This document shows positions 26,501 through 32,597 of a stretch of 44,641 nucleotides of DNA, in pieces; positions within the stretch are counted from its first letter, which is position 1; every line of letters starts with the position of its first letter. Origin of the DNA: a virus; the IMG/VR virus record IMGVR_UViG_3300028031_000001, positions 64,001 through 108,641 of that record; one strand, written 5' to 3'. Made by a program: the position numbers and the translations under genes. The notes beneath the pieces were generated by a model that was not told the DNA's origin, ran no database searches, and saw only the letters and a program-made list of their open reading frames with translations.

Positions 26501-27700
26501 ACCGTGGACTATGGGACAGATGTAATAGGAACAAAACCCCCGGATGATGCAACCAATAACGAAGTAACTACAGGGACTAGCGACCCAACAGGCGGTTCAG
26601 ATGGAGACATTCATTATAAGACCACAGGCCAAGCCAACTGGGTAAAAATAGGAAGCAATTGGACGATAGTTGCTGATACTACCGGAGCTAACACAGCAGC
26701 AGATGTAGTAGGCCAAGGCGATTTGGCTACTCAAAATAATGTTGATTGGCAGACTGACATTGGAGGTGCAAACAAGCCAGTCAATAATGCCACAAGAAAT
26801 TTAATTGTTGTAGGAACTACGGCGAACCAACCTGCTAATGTTGATTCAGAAACAAATGATTTGTTTTTTTGGACTACACTTGATGGGGGTCTTCCTGTCG
26901 GGAATATTCAATACTATAGCTCGGGGGGGGCTTGGACAGATTTCGAGACCAATGCATTTACGCTTGCTGGCAACCCGCCCTCATGGTACGCCACTTCTGC
27001 TGCTAATTTGAGTGAAGTGGCCGCAGCTAATGCACTTAAATTTGGGGGGGTTTTGCCTTCTGGGTATATAACCACAACAGGGAACATTGGCAGTACCACA
27101 GGGGCGGCAGATGATAGTGATAAGTTAGGTGGGGTTACTGCGGCAAATTATGGCCGGACAGATATTACTGAGAACTTTAAAGATACTGTTCATACCAAAG
27201 TTTCGCTAACAACCAGCCTTGGTGGCGCAGGAACTATAGCCGTAAATGGCCCCGGAATCGCGTATGTTGGGTCATCATCAGGAGGGGGCTTAGCCACAGT
27301 AATTGGGTTTAGATGGAATTCCCCAGACATGATTGGGGTTGTTAATGATAGTACCAACTTTGTCGTTGGCACTAGTTCAGACTATCGCCTAAAAAATGTA
27401 AAAGGCCCAATAATAAATGCCCTATCCACTTTGCAAAAAATACAAACGTATGCGTATACGGTAGTTGATGACGAATCAGAAGTTATTCATTATGGGTCAT
27501 TAGCTCATGAAGTACAGGAAATTTTGCCCAGCTTGGTTACTGGCGAAAAAGATGGTATGCATACGCATACGAACGAGGATGGAACAAAAAGAACTAACCC
27601 ATCTTACCAGTCTATAAATTATGCGTTGTTAGTGCCATTTTTAATAGAGTCTATAAAAGAGTTAACCGCTAGAGTAGAGGAATTGGAGAAGAATAAATGA
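20489..27700 (+). CDS. Tail tip I-J fusion, receptor-binding fiber with S74 chaperone
   Basis: A 2403-residue protein with the host-specificity J role. It starts at TTG 20489 (GGGA 9 bases upstream) or TTG 20492; the first ATG (20558) would cut the conserved beginning. Residues 1-90 resemble a tail-assembly I domain, and 94-160 are a Gly/Ala hydrophobic region. J-type domains follow (YGIDGPKNSSTAGIPTPVII, RGLFGISSKGSRRL). Residues about 1224-1855 are six roughly 100-residue Fn3-like repeats (TRYYWI, SHGADIS). Three 75-residue shaft repeats follow (QGDLATQNTVDWQTD). Residues 2295-2403 form an S74 self-cleaving chaperone: S2297-D2298, R2300, K2302 in TSSDYRLKN, then a coiled coil. Confidence 0.9.
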   Translation: MLDTTNISELKREIKNNEIAFFIMDNLLEPENTLVENREWEDGVPLSMYLGDLGEDWTVIHNAKHIIPSELKNVIPKAMDIVVVTITPNGDAFKAVLAIAAIVVISYFTFGAGGLAIGAGEGAGFLGSFGGTFLGANGFGAFLAASAVFIGGSMLVNAILGPKPPGSGDEWTNDPTYGIDGPKNSSTAGIPTPVIIGPYRMGGNFIAVHTTNGEQVLDGKASIQPDWSLAYNDYDNYDPGDSYKSAMGGLAGVSTENTRGDQFLYMLVNAGEGEIEGISEVEINDQPISNFKNVEFVARMGVDNQVSVPAFNDILVPQSVAAEINTAATWVERQTDSAVDRVRVDVVFPRGLFGISSKGSRRLTTVNIRIEIKEQSSGIWLNFIDLATATPLQTVYSVTKNSTEAVRLSYFSPQLPTNAIYDVRVQRDNITIEDSNMRDMAWADMFLITDHVVDYNHTAVLGIKVKLDEQLNGIPKITFINKGIKLRNYDETLGWQTTQTDNPAWIVWNAMTNSRWGGSISESKMDLFSFREWAQHCNDENIVWRGVFERQRSMWDQIQRVLQIGRATIMRIGTIYSITIEKAKDSSFMINNTNIIEGSFSQSWISNEDRANEVEATYFDKDDGFRPKVTRVVLQSVQDKQTKVISTKSTYYGIDNLEQAQRQAQFELNLNALISIVDLEVTMDGLSLVVGDLVSVQHDQPEWGDGGKCVASSTTTVVNLDREVDVVSGTYQLMVAFDSLVRHTNTVSGVSGNIVSITGLDWTAIEGSPSRVTINGIEHTILKEVISGGADGVEIADVTGISGGNTASVIETDASEIRTITEGVGVYSILTASSAFSQAPSLYDKWIFGPINQNAVEYTVREISSSSSENSYALSLLEYNVGVFNTDPGTVVSPFSYTTDALLPVTFPATPVIQDVLESSFSVKRYEIHLNWSHSDFRYKDAQVWYSKNGSAFENMGFFPSSFSTEADLGDDLQFVVVPRSIELILSVRDSQLTISHTVTSLEENPSIPIGIVERLGDTFEDNDLVRVKATWNEKANVVIDETSELITNEVTAGISGIYSYQLGDNLADDETWRGIDRRFAMPVVQGVVYRLTATFRRVTGAGSIYIGVNGFSGDVANGAGALVNRNGLDSYALQHYFGKANYVPAGTSYETVEAFFTKDDVAYALNLGTLDNPHMLHPDVEYIAPMFIANSIAQSGEYRIAEINVETRIGDQPFLIGATQPTALTAEPTPTGIYTSWTRPPLSEYRNIRVYASSQDDWTMGTTLIYEGVSDNYHHEWTTTDKSLVGKLRYFWIVGVDSQGDESSHLDEVGGTEISTVSATGGNTAQITLVQSLAAEPTPLGIQVTWANPLAEPQFKEIVLYANSQDSWTVGHVEIYRGLMSSLDHNFSNTSKSIVGKTRYYWITSVNPAGIESSHGADISTVTATGADFAAVASSSLAAESSALGIHVTWDNPIDDPNYQLTRLYSKSVNDWTTPPSGAVLIWEGVASSYEHNFSTTDKSIINKTRYYWITTVNNAGVESGHGADVSTVVATGGNTTAAASSSLAAESSALGIHVTWDNPVGDASYALTRLYSKSVSNWSTAPVGAVLIWEGTGSFYDHNFSTTDKSIIGKTRYYWVTTVNQAGAESGHGADISAVVATGGDPTPPAASGSGLTAVSIPAGVRVGWSNIVAGEFDHVVIFTSHQNTFATHNEVIFSGVAEAFDHYGDVGDVSITGLDRFYWIKFVNANGSTSAVFPANVSAITATGGDTSIATPTGLTATSITGGVHLEWTDLLSSTWSQTNLYTSNQDTFSTDNEIIFAGAGGFFDHFSDSINSDITGQTRYYWIKFLNGAGGTSPIFPANVSAVTAVAGIVAPSDATNNKVWFLSSIPTSQGTDGDLAKVTIATIVTFYLKEGGSWGLVSDQTAQNISAGISAQGDLATQNTVDWQTDVSGSGIPADNATRNTITSGTANPSGGNDGDLYHENDVDSWWAKISGTWREVSDTTANNIAAAITLQGDLATQDTVDYGTDVIGTKPPDDATNNEVTTGTSDPTGGSDGDIHYKTTGQANWVKIGSNWTIVADTTGANTAADVVGQGDLATQNNVDWQTDIGGANKPVNNATRNLIVVGTTANQPANVDSETNDLFFWTTLDGGLPVGNIQYYSSGGAWTDFETNAFTLAGNPPSWYATSAANLSEVAAANALKFGGVLPSGYITTTGNIGSTTGAADDSDKLGGVTAANYGRTDITENFKDTVHTKVSLTTSLGGAGTIAVNGPGIAYVGSSSGGGLATVIGFRWNSPDMIGVVNDSTNFVVGTSSDYRLKNVKGPIINALSTLQKIQTYAYTVVDDESEVIHYGSLAHEVQEILPSLVTGEKDGMHTHTNEDGTKRTNPSYQSINYALLVPFLIESIKELTARVEELEKNK
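24788..25171 (+). repeat. Near-identical Fn3 repeat segments in the J protein
   Basis: A 63-base run at 24788-24850 recurs identically at 25109-25171, and AAAACTCGATACTACTGGAT at about 24679 recurs at 25001. The two neighbouring Fn3 repeats have recently been copied or gene-converted. The 321-base spacing is one repeat unit. Confidence 0.85.
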
Positions 27701-27987
27701 GATATTATGTAAGACAAGATGAAAGAAATCCATCAGAGTTTGTGCACTGGGTATACGGGCCAAGGGCTTTTGGAAATGATTTAAACTTAGCCATCACCAT
27801 ACCCGAAGATCGTATAGATCAATTAAGGGAGGGATTCACGGCGGTGGCGGTTGATTCCGCTGATACAGCGGCTGTGGAAGTTAAGCATAGAAGAGTTGCT
27901 TATGCGGATATGCCTATCACAAGCCCTAAAGATTCGGATTCCCACTTTAAGACATTACAAATATTTGAGGAGAAGCCTAGTGCGTAA
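27697..27987 (+). CDS. Unknown protein downstream of the receptor fiber
   Basis: A 96-residue protein starting MRYYVRQDERNPSEFVHWVY in an ATGA overlap with the J stop. It has a central acidic stretch (ITIPEDRIDQLREGFTAVAV) and ends with FKTLQIFEEKPSA. There are no membrane segments or known motifs. Position directly after an S74 fiber suggests a fiber cofactor or an assembly chaperone, but the sequence gives no independent support. Confidence 0.5.
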   Translation: MRYYVRQDERNPSEFVHWVYGPRAFGNDLNLAITIPEDRIDQLREGFTAVAVDSADTAAVEVKHRRVAYADMPITSPKDSDSHFKTLQIFEEKPSA

Positions 27988-28171
27988 CACAAACCAAAGA
28001 GTACCTATAGCCGAGTACGAATATTTGCTTAATAATAATCTAAATCCATTGGATTATTTGACAGAGCATGAGGTAAGAAACAACACTATACTTAGGAAGT
28101 TGTTTTACACCCAGCACACCGAATACCCAGATGATCACATAGAAACAATAGAAGGTTTAATCCTGCAATGA
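27980..28171 (+). CDS. Small unknown protein (GTG start)
   Basis: A 63-residue protein starting at GTG 27980, chosen because GAGGAGAAG lies just upstream and because the longer in-frame start at 27851 would be inside the previous gene. It reads MRNTNQRVPIAEYEYLLNNN, then LNPLDYLTEHEVRNN and HIETIEGLILQ. Composition is acidic and helical with no membrane or metal motif. It overlaps the next gene (ATGA). A recognition or scaffold role cannot be judged. Confidence 0.55.
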   Translation: MRNTNQRVPIAEYEYLLNNNLNPLDYLTEHEVRNNTILRKLFYTQHTEYPDDHIETIEGLILQ

Positions 28172-28473
28172 AACTTAATAAGCCAGAACTTGTAGATGAG
28201 CTAACGGACTATACTAGAAATCTATTCTTTAAGGTTAAGAGAAAACACGGTATCGAAGAGAGTAATAGAATAACTTGGAGACCTGATCAGATAGGCCCGA
28301 TAGTATTTGGATACTCAAAAGATGCGGAACAGTTTACTGTAGTATTTGATGCTACTATAGCCCACAAGTTTGACAAGAAGACTAAGAAGGCTATATTGGA
28401 CTCCATCGCCAAGACAATATCAGAGGCTTATGATGTCTTAAGCTTAAAAGATATTAAAGAGTCTATGGCCTAA
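28168..28473 (+). CDS. Unknown protein before the lysis cassette
   Basis: A 101-residue protein, basic and mixed alpha/beta: MKLNKPELVDELTDYTRNLF, then KVKRKHGIEE, and DKKTKKAILDSIAKTISEAY. Its start overlaps the previous stop as ATGA. It is followed by a gap of 79 bases with a promoter core. It does not show membrane segments, so it is more likely the last tail-region gene than part of the lysis cassette. Confidence 0.5.
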   Translation: MKLNKPELVDELTDYTRNLFFKVKRKHGIEESNRITWRPDQIGPIVFGYSKDAEQFTVVFDATIAHKFDKKTKKAILDSIAKTISEAYDVLSLKDIKESMA

Positions 28474-28512
28474 ATACTACGCCCTATAGGTATACTTATT
28501 TGCAGCTATATA

Positions 28513-28521
28513 TGTTAAAAT
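28513..28521 (+). promoter_or_regulatory. Extended -10 promoter core before the lysis genes
   Basis: TGTTAAAAT at 28513-28521 is an extended -10 (TG-n-TAAAAT) inside an intergenic gap; a good -35 box is not seen at 17 bases (TACTTA). The 11-base string ATGTTAAAATA matches the cores at 5094 (ATGTTATAATA shape) and at 12978 (ATGTTACAATA shape) except at one base. Confidence 0.5.
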
Positions 28522-28552
28522 AAGCCACACAAAAGGGCCAGCGGGAATCCTT

Positions 28553-28690
28553 ATGGAATACAACACACAGCCGGAAAATTCTGAGCAAAAGATTGGAGCA
28601 GTATTGAAGTGGAAACTAATGTTTATTGGTTTATGTTTATCTTGGGGCTCATTTCTTTTGGCGGCATCGCAATTGCAGCCGCTGCTTTAG
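28553..28690 (+). CDS. Small candidate membrane protein overlapping the next frame
   Basis: A 45-residue open frame starting at ATG 28553, with GGGA six bases upstream, and lying closest to the promoter core. It has a hydrophilic N-terminus (MEYNTQPENSEQKIGAVLKW) followed by one hydrophobic stretch (LMFIGLCLSWGSFLLAAS) that could span the membrane. Its last 82 bases overlap the 116-residue protein in another frame, as in some phage holin/antiholin or spanin pairs. There is no lipobox match, so it is not an obvious outer-membrane spanin. Being short and without homologues known to me, it could be spurious. Confidence 0.4.
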   Translation: MEYNTQPENSEQKIGAVLKWKLMFIGLCLSWGSFLLAASQLQPLL

Positions 28691-28959
28691 TTAAAAAAAC
28701 TCCAGATGCTATAAAAATCCAAACCGAAAGTATAGAAGATTTAAAAAAACTTTTAGATATACATATTGATGGAGGCGAGTTGGCGCGAACACAAATACAC
28801 GAAGCCATTATAGAGATTAAAAAGGTCGTTGATAATTTAAAATATCAACACGACCATTCTGACAAATTTGGCTTCGGAACGCAAAAAACAGAGAAAGAGC
28901 TTGGACAAGTTCACAACCTTTTAATACGCTTGATAGCGAAAATAGACGTGATGAAATGA
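28609..28959 (+). CDS. Single-span membrane protein with coiled coil (holin or spanin candidate)
   Basis: A 116-residue protein starting at GTG 28609 with GGAG ten bases upstream. Residues 5-28 (YWFMFILGLISFGGIAIAAA) form one membrane span; the rest is a charged helical region with heptads (SIEDLKKLLDIHIDGGELAR, IIEIKKVVDNLKY). It directly precedes and overlaps (ATGA) the endolysin. This is the layout of a holin, or of an inner-membrane spanin, whose soluble coiled coil lies in the periplasm. The charged residues after the span make either reading possible, and the sequence alone does not decide. Confidence 0.55.
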   Translation: METNVYWFMFILGLISFGGIAIAAAALVKKTPDAIKIQTESIEDLKKLLDIHIDGGELARTQIHEAIIEIKKVVDNLKYQHDHSDKFGFGTQKTEKELGQVHNLLIRLIAKIDVMK

Positions 28960-29444
28960 AATTAACTGAAAATTTCAGCCTTAGAGAGTTTGAAGTATCT
29001 CAAACCGCAGCTCGTGGCGGTTATTCAAATAGAATTCCAGAGGAACTTATTGAAAATATAGAGGTCGTAGCTTACTGGTTGCAAGACTTAAGGGATAGAC
29101 TTGGGGAGGAGTGTGAAGAAAATATTCCACTATCGATATCATCAGGCTACAGAGGAGATAGGCTTAATAGGGAAATTAGAGGGTCTAAAAATTCAGCTCA
29201 CGTTAAAGCGCTCGCCGCTGACTTTACATCTAATACGCTAGGAGCACCATCGGTATTTAATTTTATACTACGCCAGCGTAACATGCGTTTCGATCAATGT
29301 ATTTTAGAATTTGACAAATGGGTTCATATTGGATTTAAAAGAAACAGAGCCCAAGAAAGAAATCAAATATTAATAGCTACAAAGAAGAGTAATTGGAGGG
29401 GAAAGATGGTTACTCACTACGAAGCAATTAAGCGTCCATTATAA
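28956..29444 (+). CDS. Endolysin, M15 peptidase family
   Basis: A 162-residue protein with the zinc peptidase M15 signature (D-alanyl-D-alanine carboxypeptidase/L-alanyl-D-glutamate endopeptidase fold): SGYRGDRLNREIRGSKNSAH ends at H82, D89 (ALAADF) and H124 (KWVHIGF) give H-D-H zinc ligands. Residues 1-15 (MKLTENFSLREFEVS) form the short N-terminal strand common to M15 endolysins. No signal peptide is present, so release needs the membrane protein just upstream, whose stop overlaps this ATG. It should cleave the peptide part of host peptidoglycan at the end of infection. Confidence 0.85.
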   Translation: MKLTENFSLREFEVSQTAARGGYSNRIPEELIENIEVVAYWLQDLRDRLGEECEENIPLSISSGYRGDRLNREIRGSKNSAHVKALAADFTSNTLGAPSVFNFILRQRNMRFDQCILEFDKWVHIGFKRNRAQERNQILIATKKSNWRGKMVTHYEAIKRPL

Positions 29445-29461
29445 ATTACTGAGGATACACA

Positions 29462-30826
29462 ATGGCTGGAAACTTAACGGTTGAGCAGTTCGCCATTATC
29501 TGGAATGATACAGATAATTTTCCAACAATAAAATCTATAGCTAGACATACGGGATACAAGCCTTCTGCCATCAAGAGTAGAGCTAGTAAGATTAAAAAAA
29601 GATATCAAGATGGTAAGGATGCGCCAGAGCTTTTAAACCGAGGAAACATTAGGAAAAAGAAGCCATTGGTTACTGAGATGCGACACCGATATCTGGCAGA
29701 TATAACGGAAGAGCAGTTAGTGCAGATTCTACGTGACCTTGCTATAGCGCATGAAGATAAAGTCATAACTAGAAACTTTTTTCGAGCCCAGACTGACATA
29801 TCCGATTCTACTTGGAACAAATATTTCGGCACCTTTCAAGAATACAAACGTCAAGCTGGTTTAGAATTAACCAGAGAGCAGCACGCCCTTGAGCGACAAA
29901 CCGCTAAGCACGTTTCATCAGACCACTACCGAGACTTCAACACTCGCCACAACTATTCAGATCGATATAACAGACCCAACGGTAAGAAAATTCAAACCGT
30001 AATTGGTTGTAGTGACCTACATGACGAAGAGATTGATCCATTTTGGTTGAGAGTTTTTATTGAGACTTGCAAAATGGTTCAGCCGGACGTCATCAATTTT
30101 GGTGGAGACATCTTCGACTTACCCGAGTTTAGTAAGTTCGCAGTTGATCCAAGAGAATGGGACGTTGTTGGGCGAATCAAGTTCGTTCATAAAAACATCT
30201 TCCTGCCGCTGCGTGAGGTCTGTCCTGACGCGCAAATAGACTTCATTGAGGGAAACCATGAGTTTAGACTTATAAGGCACCTAGCGGACGCCACACCGGC
30301 CCTGAAGGCCATCCTGTCCGACCTATTAGGGCTGACAGTATCATCACTGCTTGGATTAGAAGAATTTGAGATAAATTATATCTCAAAAGGCGACCTTGCC
30401 GCATTCAATCAAGGCGATAAAAATCGAGAGGTAGAAAAATCCTATAAGATATACGACGATACCATACTTATTCATCACCACCCTCATGCGAAGAGCTGGG
30501 GACTGGCTGGTTGGAATGGTCATCATCATTCTTGGAAGGTAGACCACTTAAAGAACGTGGTCAACGGAGGCTATCAGTGGTTGCAGCTAGGAGCTGGTCA
30601 CAGGTTACGCGCTTCATACACAGAGGGAGAATTCTGGTCATTAGGATTCAACATCTGCCACTATAACAGGGAAACCAAATCGGTGCTTCATGAGTACGTA
30701 AATATTACCGATATGGCATGTGTGGGTGGGGTTTATTTTACCCGCACAGCGCAAGAAAGTATCGGAGAGTTTGCTATTCGTGGTAAGGGAGCAAATGAAA
30801 AAATCCAAAAAGGGTCGTCGTATTGA
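29462..30826 (+). CDS. Metallophosphoesterase with N-terminal DNA-binding-like region
   Basis: A 454-residue protein of the calcineurin-like phosphoesterase superfamily. The motif set is complete: DLHD (GCSDLHDEEID), GGDIFDL, EGNHEFR, HHHPH and NGHHHSW. Residues 1-60 look like a helix-turn-helix (TIKSIARHTGYKPSAIKSRA), and 60-160 are charged helices, so it may act on DNA or RNA. Its G/C use is higher than in the neighbouring late genes. The PhoH gene starts within its last 32 bases. Substrate unknown: nuclease, phosphatase or cyclic nucleotide phosphodiesterase all remain possible. Confidence 0.8.
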   Translation: MAGNLTVEQFAIIWNDTDNFPTIKSIARHTGYKPSAIKSRASKIKKRYQDGKDAPELLNRGNIRKKKPLVTEMRHRYLADITEEQLVQILRDLAIAHEDKVITRNFFRAQTDISDSTWNKYFGTFQEYKRQAGLELTREQHALERQTAKHVSSDHYRDFNTRHNYSDRYNRPNGKKIQTVIGCSDLHDEEIDPFWLRVFIETCKMVQPDVINFGGDIFDLPEFSKFAVDPREWDVVGRIKFVHKNIFLPLREVCPDAQIDFIEGNHEFRLIRHLADATPALKAILSDLLGLTVSSLLGLEEFEINYISKGDLAAFNQGDKNREVEKSYKIYDDTILIHHHPHAKSWGLAGWNGHHHSWKVDHLKNVVNGGYQWLQLGAGHRLRASYTEGEFWSLGFNICHYNRETKSVLHEYVNITDMACVGGVYFTRTAQESIGEFAIRGKGANEKIQKGSSY

Positions 30827-31505
30827 TAGCGACGAATTAGATAGAACTTTTTACCAGAAAAGGGGTCGAAGACCAAAGATACGCGCACTTACGGAAGCGC
30901 AGGGTCATTACATAATAAGTGTTCAAGAGAATGACGTAACATTCGGTATAGGCCCAGCAGGAACGGGAAAAACTTACGTCTCTACCTGCTTAGCGGCAGA
31001 ATCTTTAAGCAAGGGTGATGTAGAAAAGATTATATTTTGCAGACCTATGGTAGGATGTGATGAAGATATGGGGGCATTACCGGGGGATATTCATCAAAAG
31101 TACGATCCTTGGGTGGAGCCTGTTGTGGAGGTTCTTGAGGAGCGTCTTGGTAGAAGTCAAGTGCAGATGTTTTTAAAGAACGGTAAGATACAAGCCAAGC
31201 CTATGATGTATATGCGAGGCAAAACGTTTGACAATAGCTTCGTAATTTTAGATGAGGCGCAAAACACAACACCGCAACAGATGAAAATGTTTTTAACGAG
31301 GATAGGTAACGAATCTATAGTGGTTGTAGATGGAGATTTGGATCAATCTGACCTTAAAGATAAGCGGGGAAACTCTAGACCAAACGGTTTAGAAGAAGCT
31401 GTTTATAATTTAAAGGATATAACAGGAATTGGTATAGTTCGTTTTGATATCCACGACATTGTTCGTAGCGGCTTGGTTAAAAGGATTTTAGAAGCTTACG
31501 CATAA
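30795..31505 (+). CDS. phoH: PhoH-like P-loop ATPase
   Basis: A 236-residue PhoH family ATPase, chosen to start at ATG 30795 after AAGGGAG; the longer in-frame start at 30720 lies deep in the previous gene and gives a meaningless N-terminus. Motifs are Walker A (GIGPAGTGKTYVS), Walker B (NSFVILDEAQNTTPQQMKMF), and the sensor region (GNESIVVVDGDLDQSDL). PhoH-like proteins are common in marine and large phages, often beside other nucleic acid genes, and have been linked to RNA metabolism; the biochemical role in phage is unsettled. It overlaps the phosphoesterase gene and likely shares its expression. Confidence 0.85.
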   Translation: MKKSKKGRRIDSDELDRTFYQKRGRRPKIRALTEAQGHYIISVQENDVTFGIGPAGTGKTYVSTCLAAESLSKGDVEKIIFCRPMVGCDEDMGALPGDIHQKYDPWVEPVVEVLEERLGRSQVQMFLKNGKIQAKPMMYMRGKTFDNSFVILDEAQNTTPQQMKMFLTRIGNESIVVVDGDLDQSDLKDKRGNSRPNGLEEAVYNLKDITGIGIVRFDIHDIVRSGLVKRILEAYA

Positions 31506-31510
31506 AGTGC

Positions 31511-31539
31511 TTGCATATTGAATGGTTATACTGTATATT
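31511..31539 (+). promoter_or_regulatory. Promoter before the unknown/Hfq-like/helicase group
   Basis: TTGCAT at 31511-31516 and TATATT at 31534-31539 are separated by 17 bases, with a TG two bases before the -10. Directly after lies the inverted repeat TTATTTT-A-AAAATAA (31538-31552), with a close relative at the 35964 promoter. Confidence 0.5.
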
Positions 31540-31564
31540 ATTTTAAAAATAAGAAGACTAAATT

Positions 31565-32323
31565 ATGAAAGTATTCACTGGTGGAAATGCGAGTCATAAA
31601 GTATATAGCGGACAGGTTGTTAAATATATTCGACCCTCTCTAGCTAAAAAAGAGTCTGGGTTATACAATACAAAATGGTGGGACTACCGTTTTCGGAATA
31701 ACGATAGCGGTAGTTTTTCACCTATGCATCCAATGGAAGCTACCCATCTTTTTGCCCATCACTTTATTATAGAATCAAAAAGGGCGCATTCTGAAAGAAT
31801 CGACAAAAATTCCTCCAATTTTAAAGTCCCCATCACTGATGGGAGTTTACTAAGAGCTAAGAAAGGTGTTGTGGTTAGCGCTTGGAAGGGTAGGCAGGCT
31901 GCTGATACGCTAGGAGTCCCATATAGTTATTGGTGTTCTCAAGCTATGCGCTATTCTGATATATTTAATTGGCAAACGCTACCTCTAATTAATCAAATAT
32001 ACTGTAAGACAGTTTCTGTAGAAAAAGATAATGCCATAAGTATAGTTGATTATATTTCAGAGCAATGGACTAAGCGAAAAAAATCTTACCTTCAAAGGGG
32101 GAGTAGCTTATTTTACAAAACCCACTACTCTAGCTTTCAACATCCATATCAAATCGAACACGCAACGCATTTATTAGATTATGCTAACCAGTCAAATGAT
32201 ACAACTAGGATGGTTATGGATTTGATAGAGGATGATTTTTTAAACGATAAATTAATACGAAATTATTTTGGCGAAAAAAGAGCTAAAATAATGTTAGAAA
32301 AAATTGCGGTATTATCCGCTTAA
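31565..32323 (+). CDS. Unknown protein with a possible helix-turn-helix
   Basis: A 252-residue protein that opens an apparent promoter-led unit. It has His/Asn-rich N-terminal third (HPMEATHLFAHHFIIESK), a central RKGRQAADTLGVPYSYWCSQ-like helical region (AWKGRQAADTLGVPYSYW) that could be a helix-turn-helix, and a helical C-terminus (RMVMDLIEDDFLNDK, KIMLEKIAVL). There is no enzyme motif I recognise. It is immediately followed by the Hfq-like gene, so a link to RNA or gene regulation is conceivable but only from position. Confidence 0.6.
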   Translation: MKVFTGGNASHKVYSGQVVKYIRPSLAKKESGLYNTKWWDYRFRNNDSGSFSPMHPMEATHLFAHHFIIESKRAHSERIDKNSSNFKVPITDGSLLRAKKGVVVSAWKGRQAADTLGVPYSYWCSQAMRYSDIFNWQTLPLINQIYCKTVSVEKDNAISIVDYISEQWTKRKKSYLQRGSSLFYKTHYSSFQHPYQIEHATHLLDYANQSNDTTRMVMDLIEDDFLNDKLIRNYFGEKRAKIMLEKIAVLSA

Positions 32324-32339
32324 TCCGAGGAGTAGTAGA

Positions 32340-32594
32340 ATGGGCGAAAAACACAACAATAGCTTTAGAGAAGATTCAAGTTCAAAGCATCACGAAAAAG
32401 CGGTCGGACATGAAAGACCTTTAGCCTCAATGATAAAGCGCGGTAGGGATATTCACATCGAATTCGTAAATGATAAAGAACCAATCTCCGGCCTTATTAC
32501 AAGTTTTGATAAGTTTTCCATAACTGTGAATTTTGGCGGTGATATACCTATAACATATTTTAAACACAATATATCTGGCTTCACAGAGGTTTAA
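32340..32594 (+). CDS. Hfq-like Sm-fold RNA-binding protein
   Basis: An 84-residue protein starting at ATG 32340, 7 bases after GAGGAG; the longer frame to 32304 begins inside the previous gene. Residues 28-80 line up with Hfq: PLASMIKRGRDIHIEFVN (N-terminal helix and first strand; Hfq has PFLNALRRERVPVSIYLVN), GLITSFDKFSITV (Sm1; Hfq GQIESFDQFVILL), and FKHNIS (Sm2; Hfq YKHAIS). The basic rim patch RR.R corresponds to KRGR. The loop before FKH is about two residues longer. Hfq is a ring that pairs small RNAs with mRNAs. Phage copies could redirect host or phage RNA control. RNA binding here is inferred. Confidence 0.75.
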   Translation: MGEKHNNSFREDSSSKHHEKAVGHERPLASMIKRGRDIHIEFVNDKEPISGLITSFDKFSITVNFGGDIPITYFKHNISGFTEV

Positions 32595-32597
32595 TTT

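Noticed and set aside
27851-28171. 106-residue open frame with start at 27851
   Set aside because: The first 43 codons lie inside the previous gene; a strong ribosome site points to GTG 27980.
28483-28490. CCTATAGG palindrome shared with 43948-43955
   Set aside because: Eight bases only; two occurrences in noncoding AT-rich DNA are easily chance.
30720-31505. Longer PhoH start at 30720
   Set aside because: It overlaps the phosphoesterase by over 100 bases and adds a sequence with no PhoH character; ATG 30795 has a good ribosome site.
32304-32594. Longer Hfq-like start at 32304
   Set aside because: It begins inside the previous gene; ATG 32340 is correctly spaced from GAGGAG.
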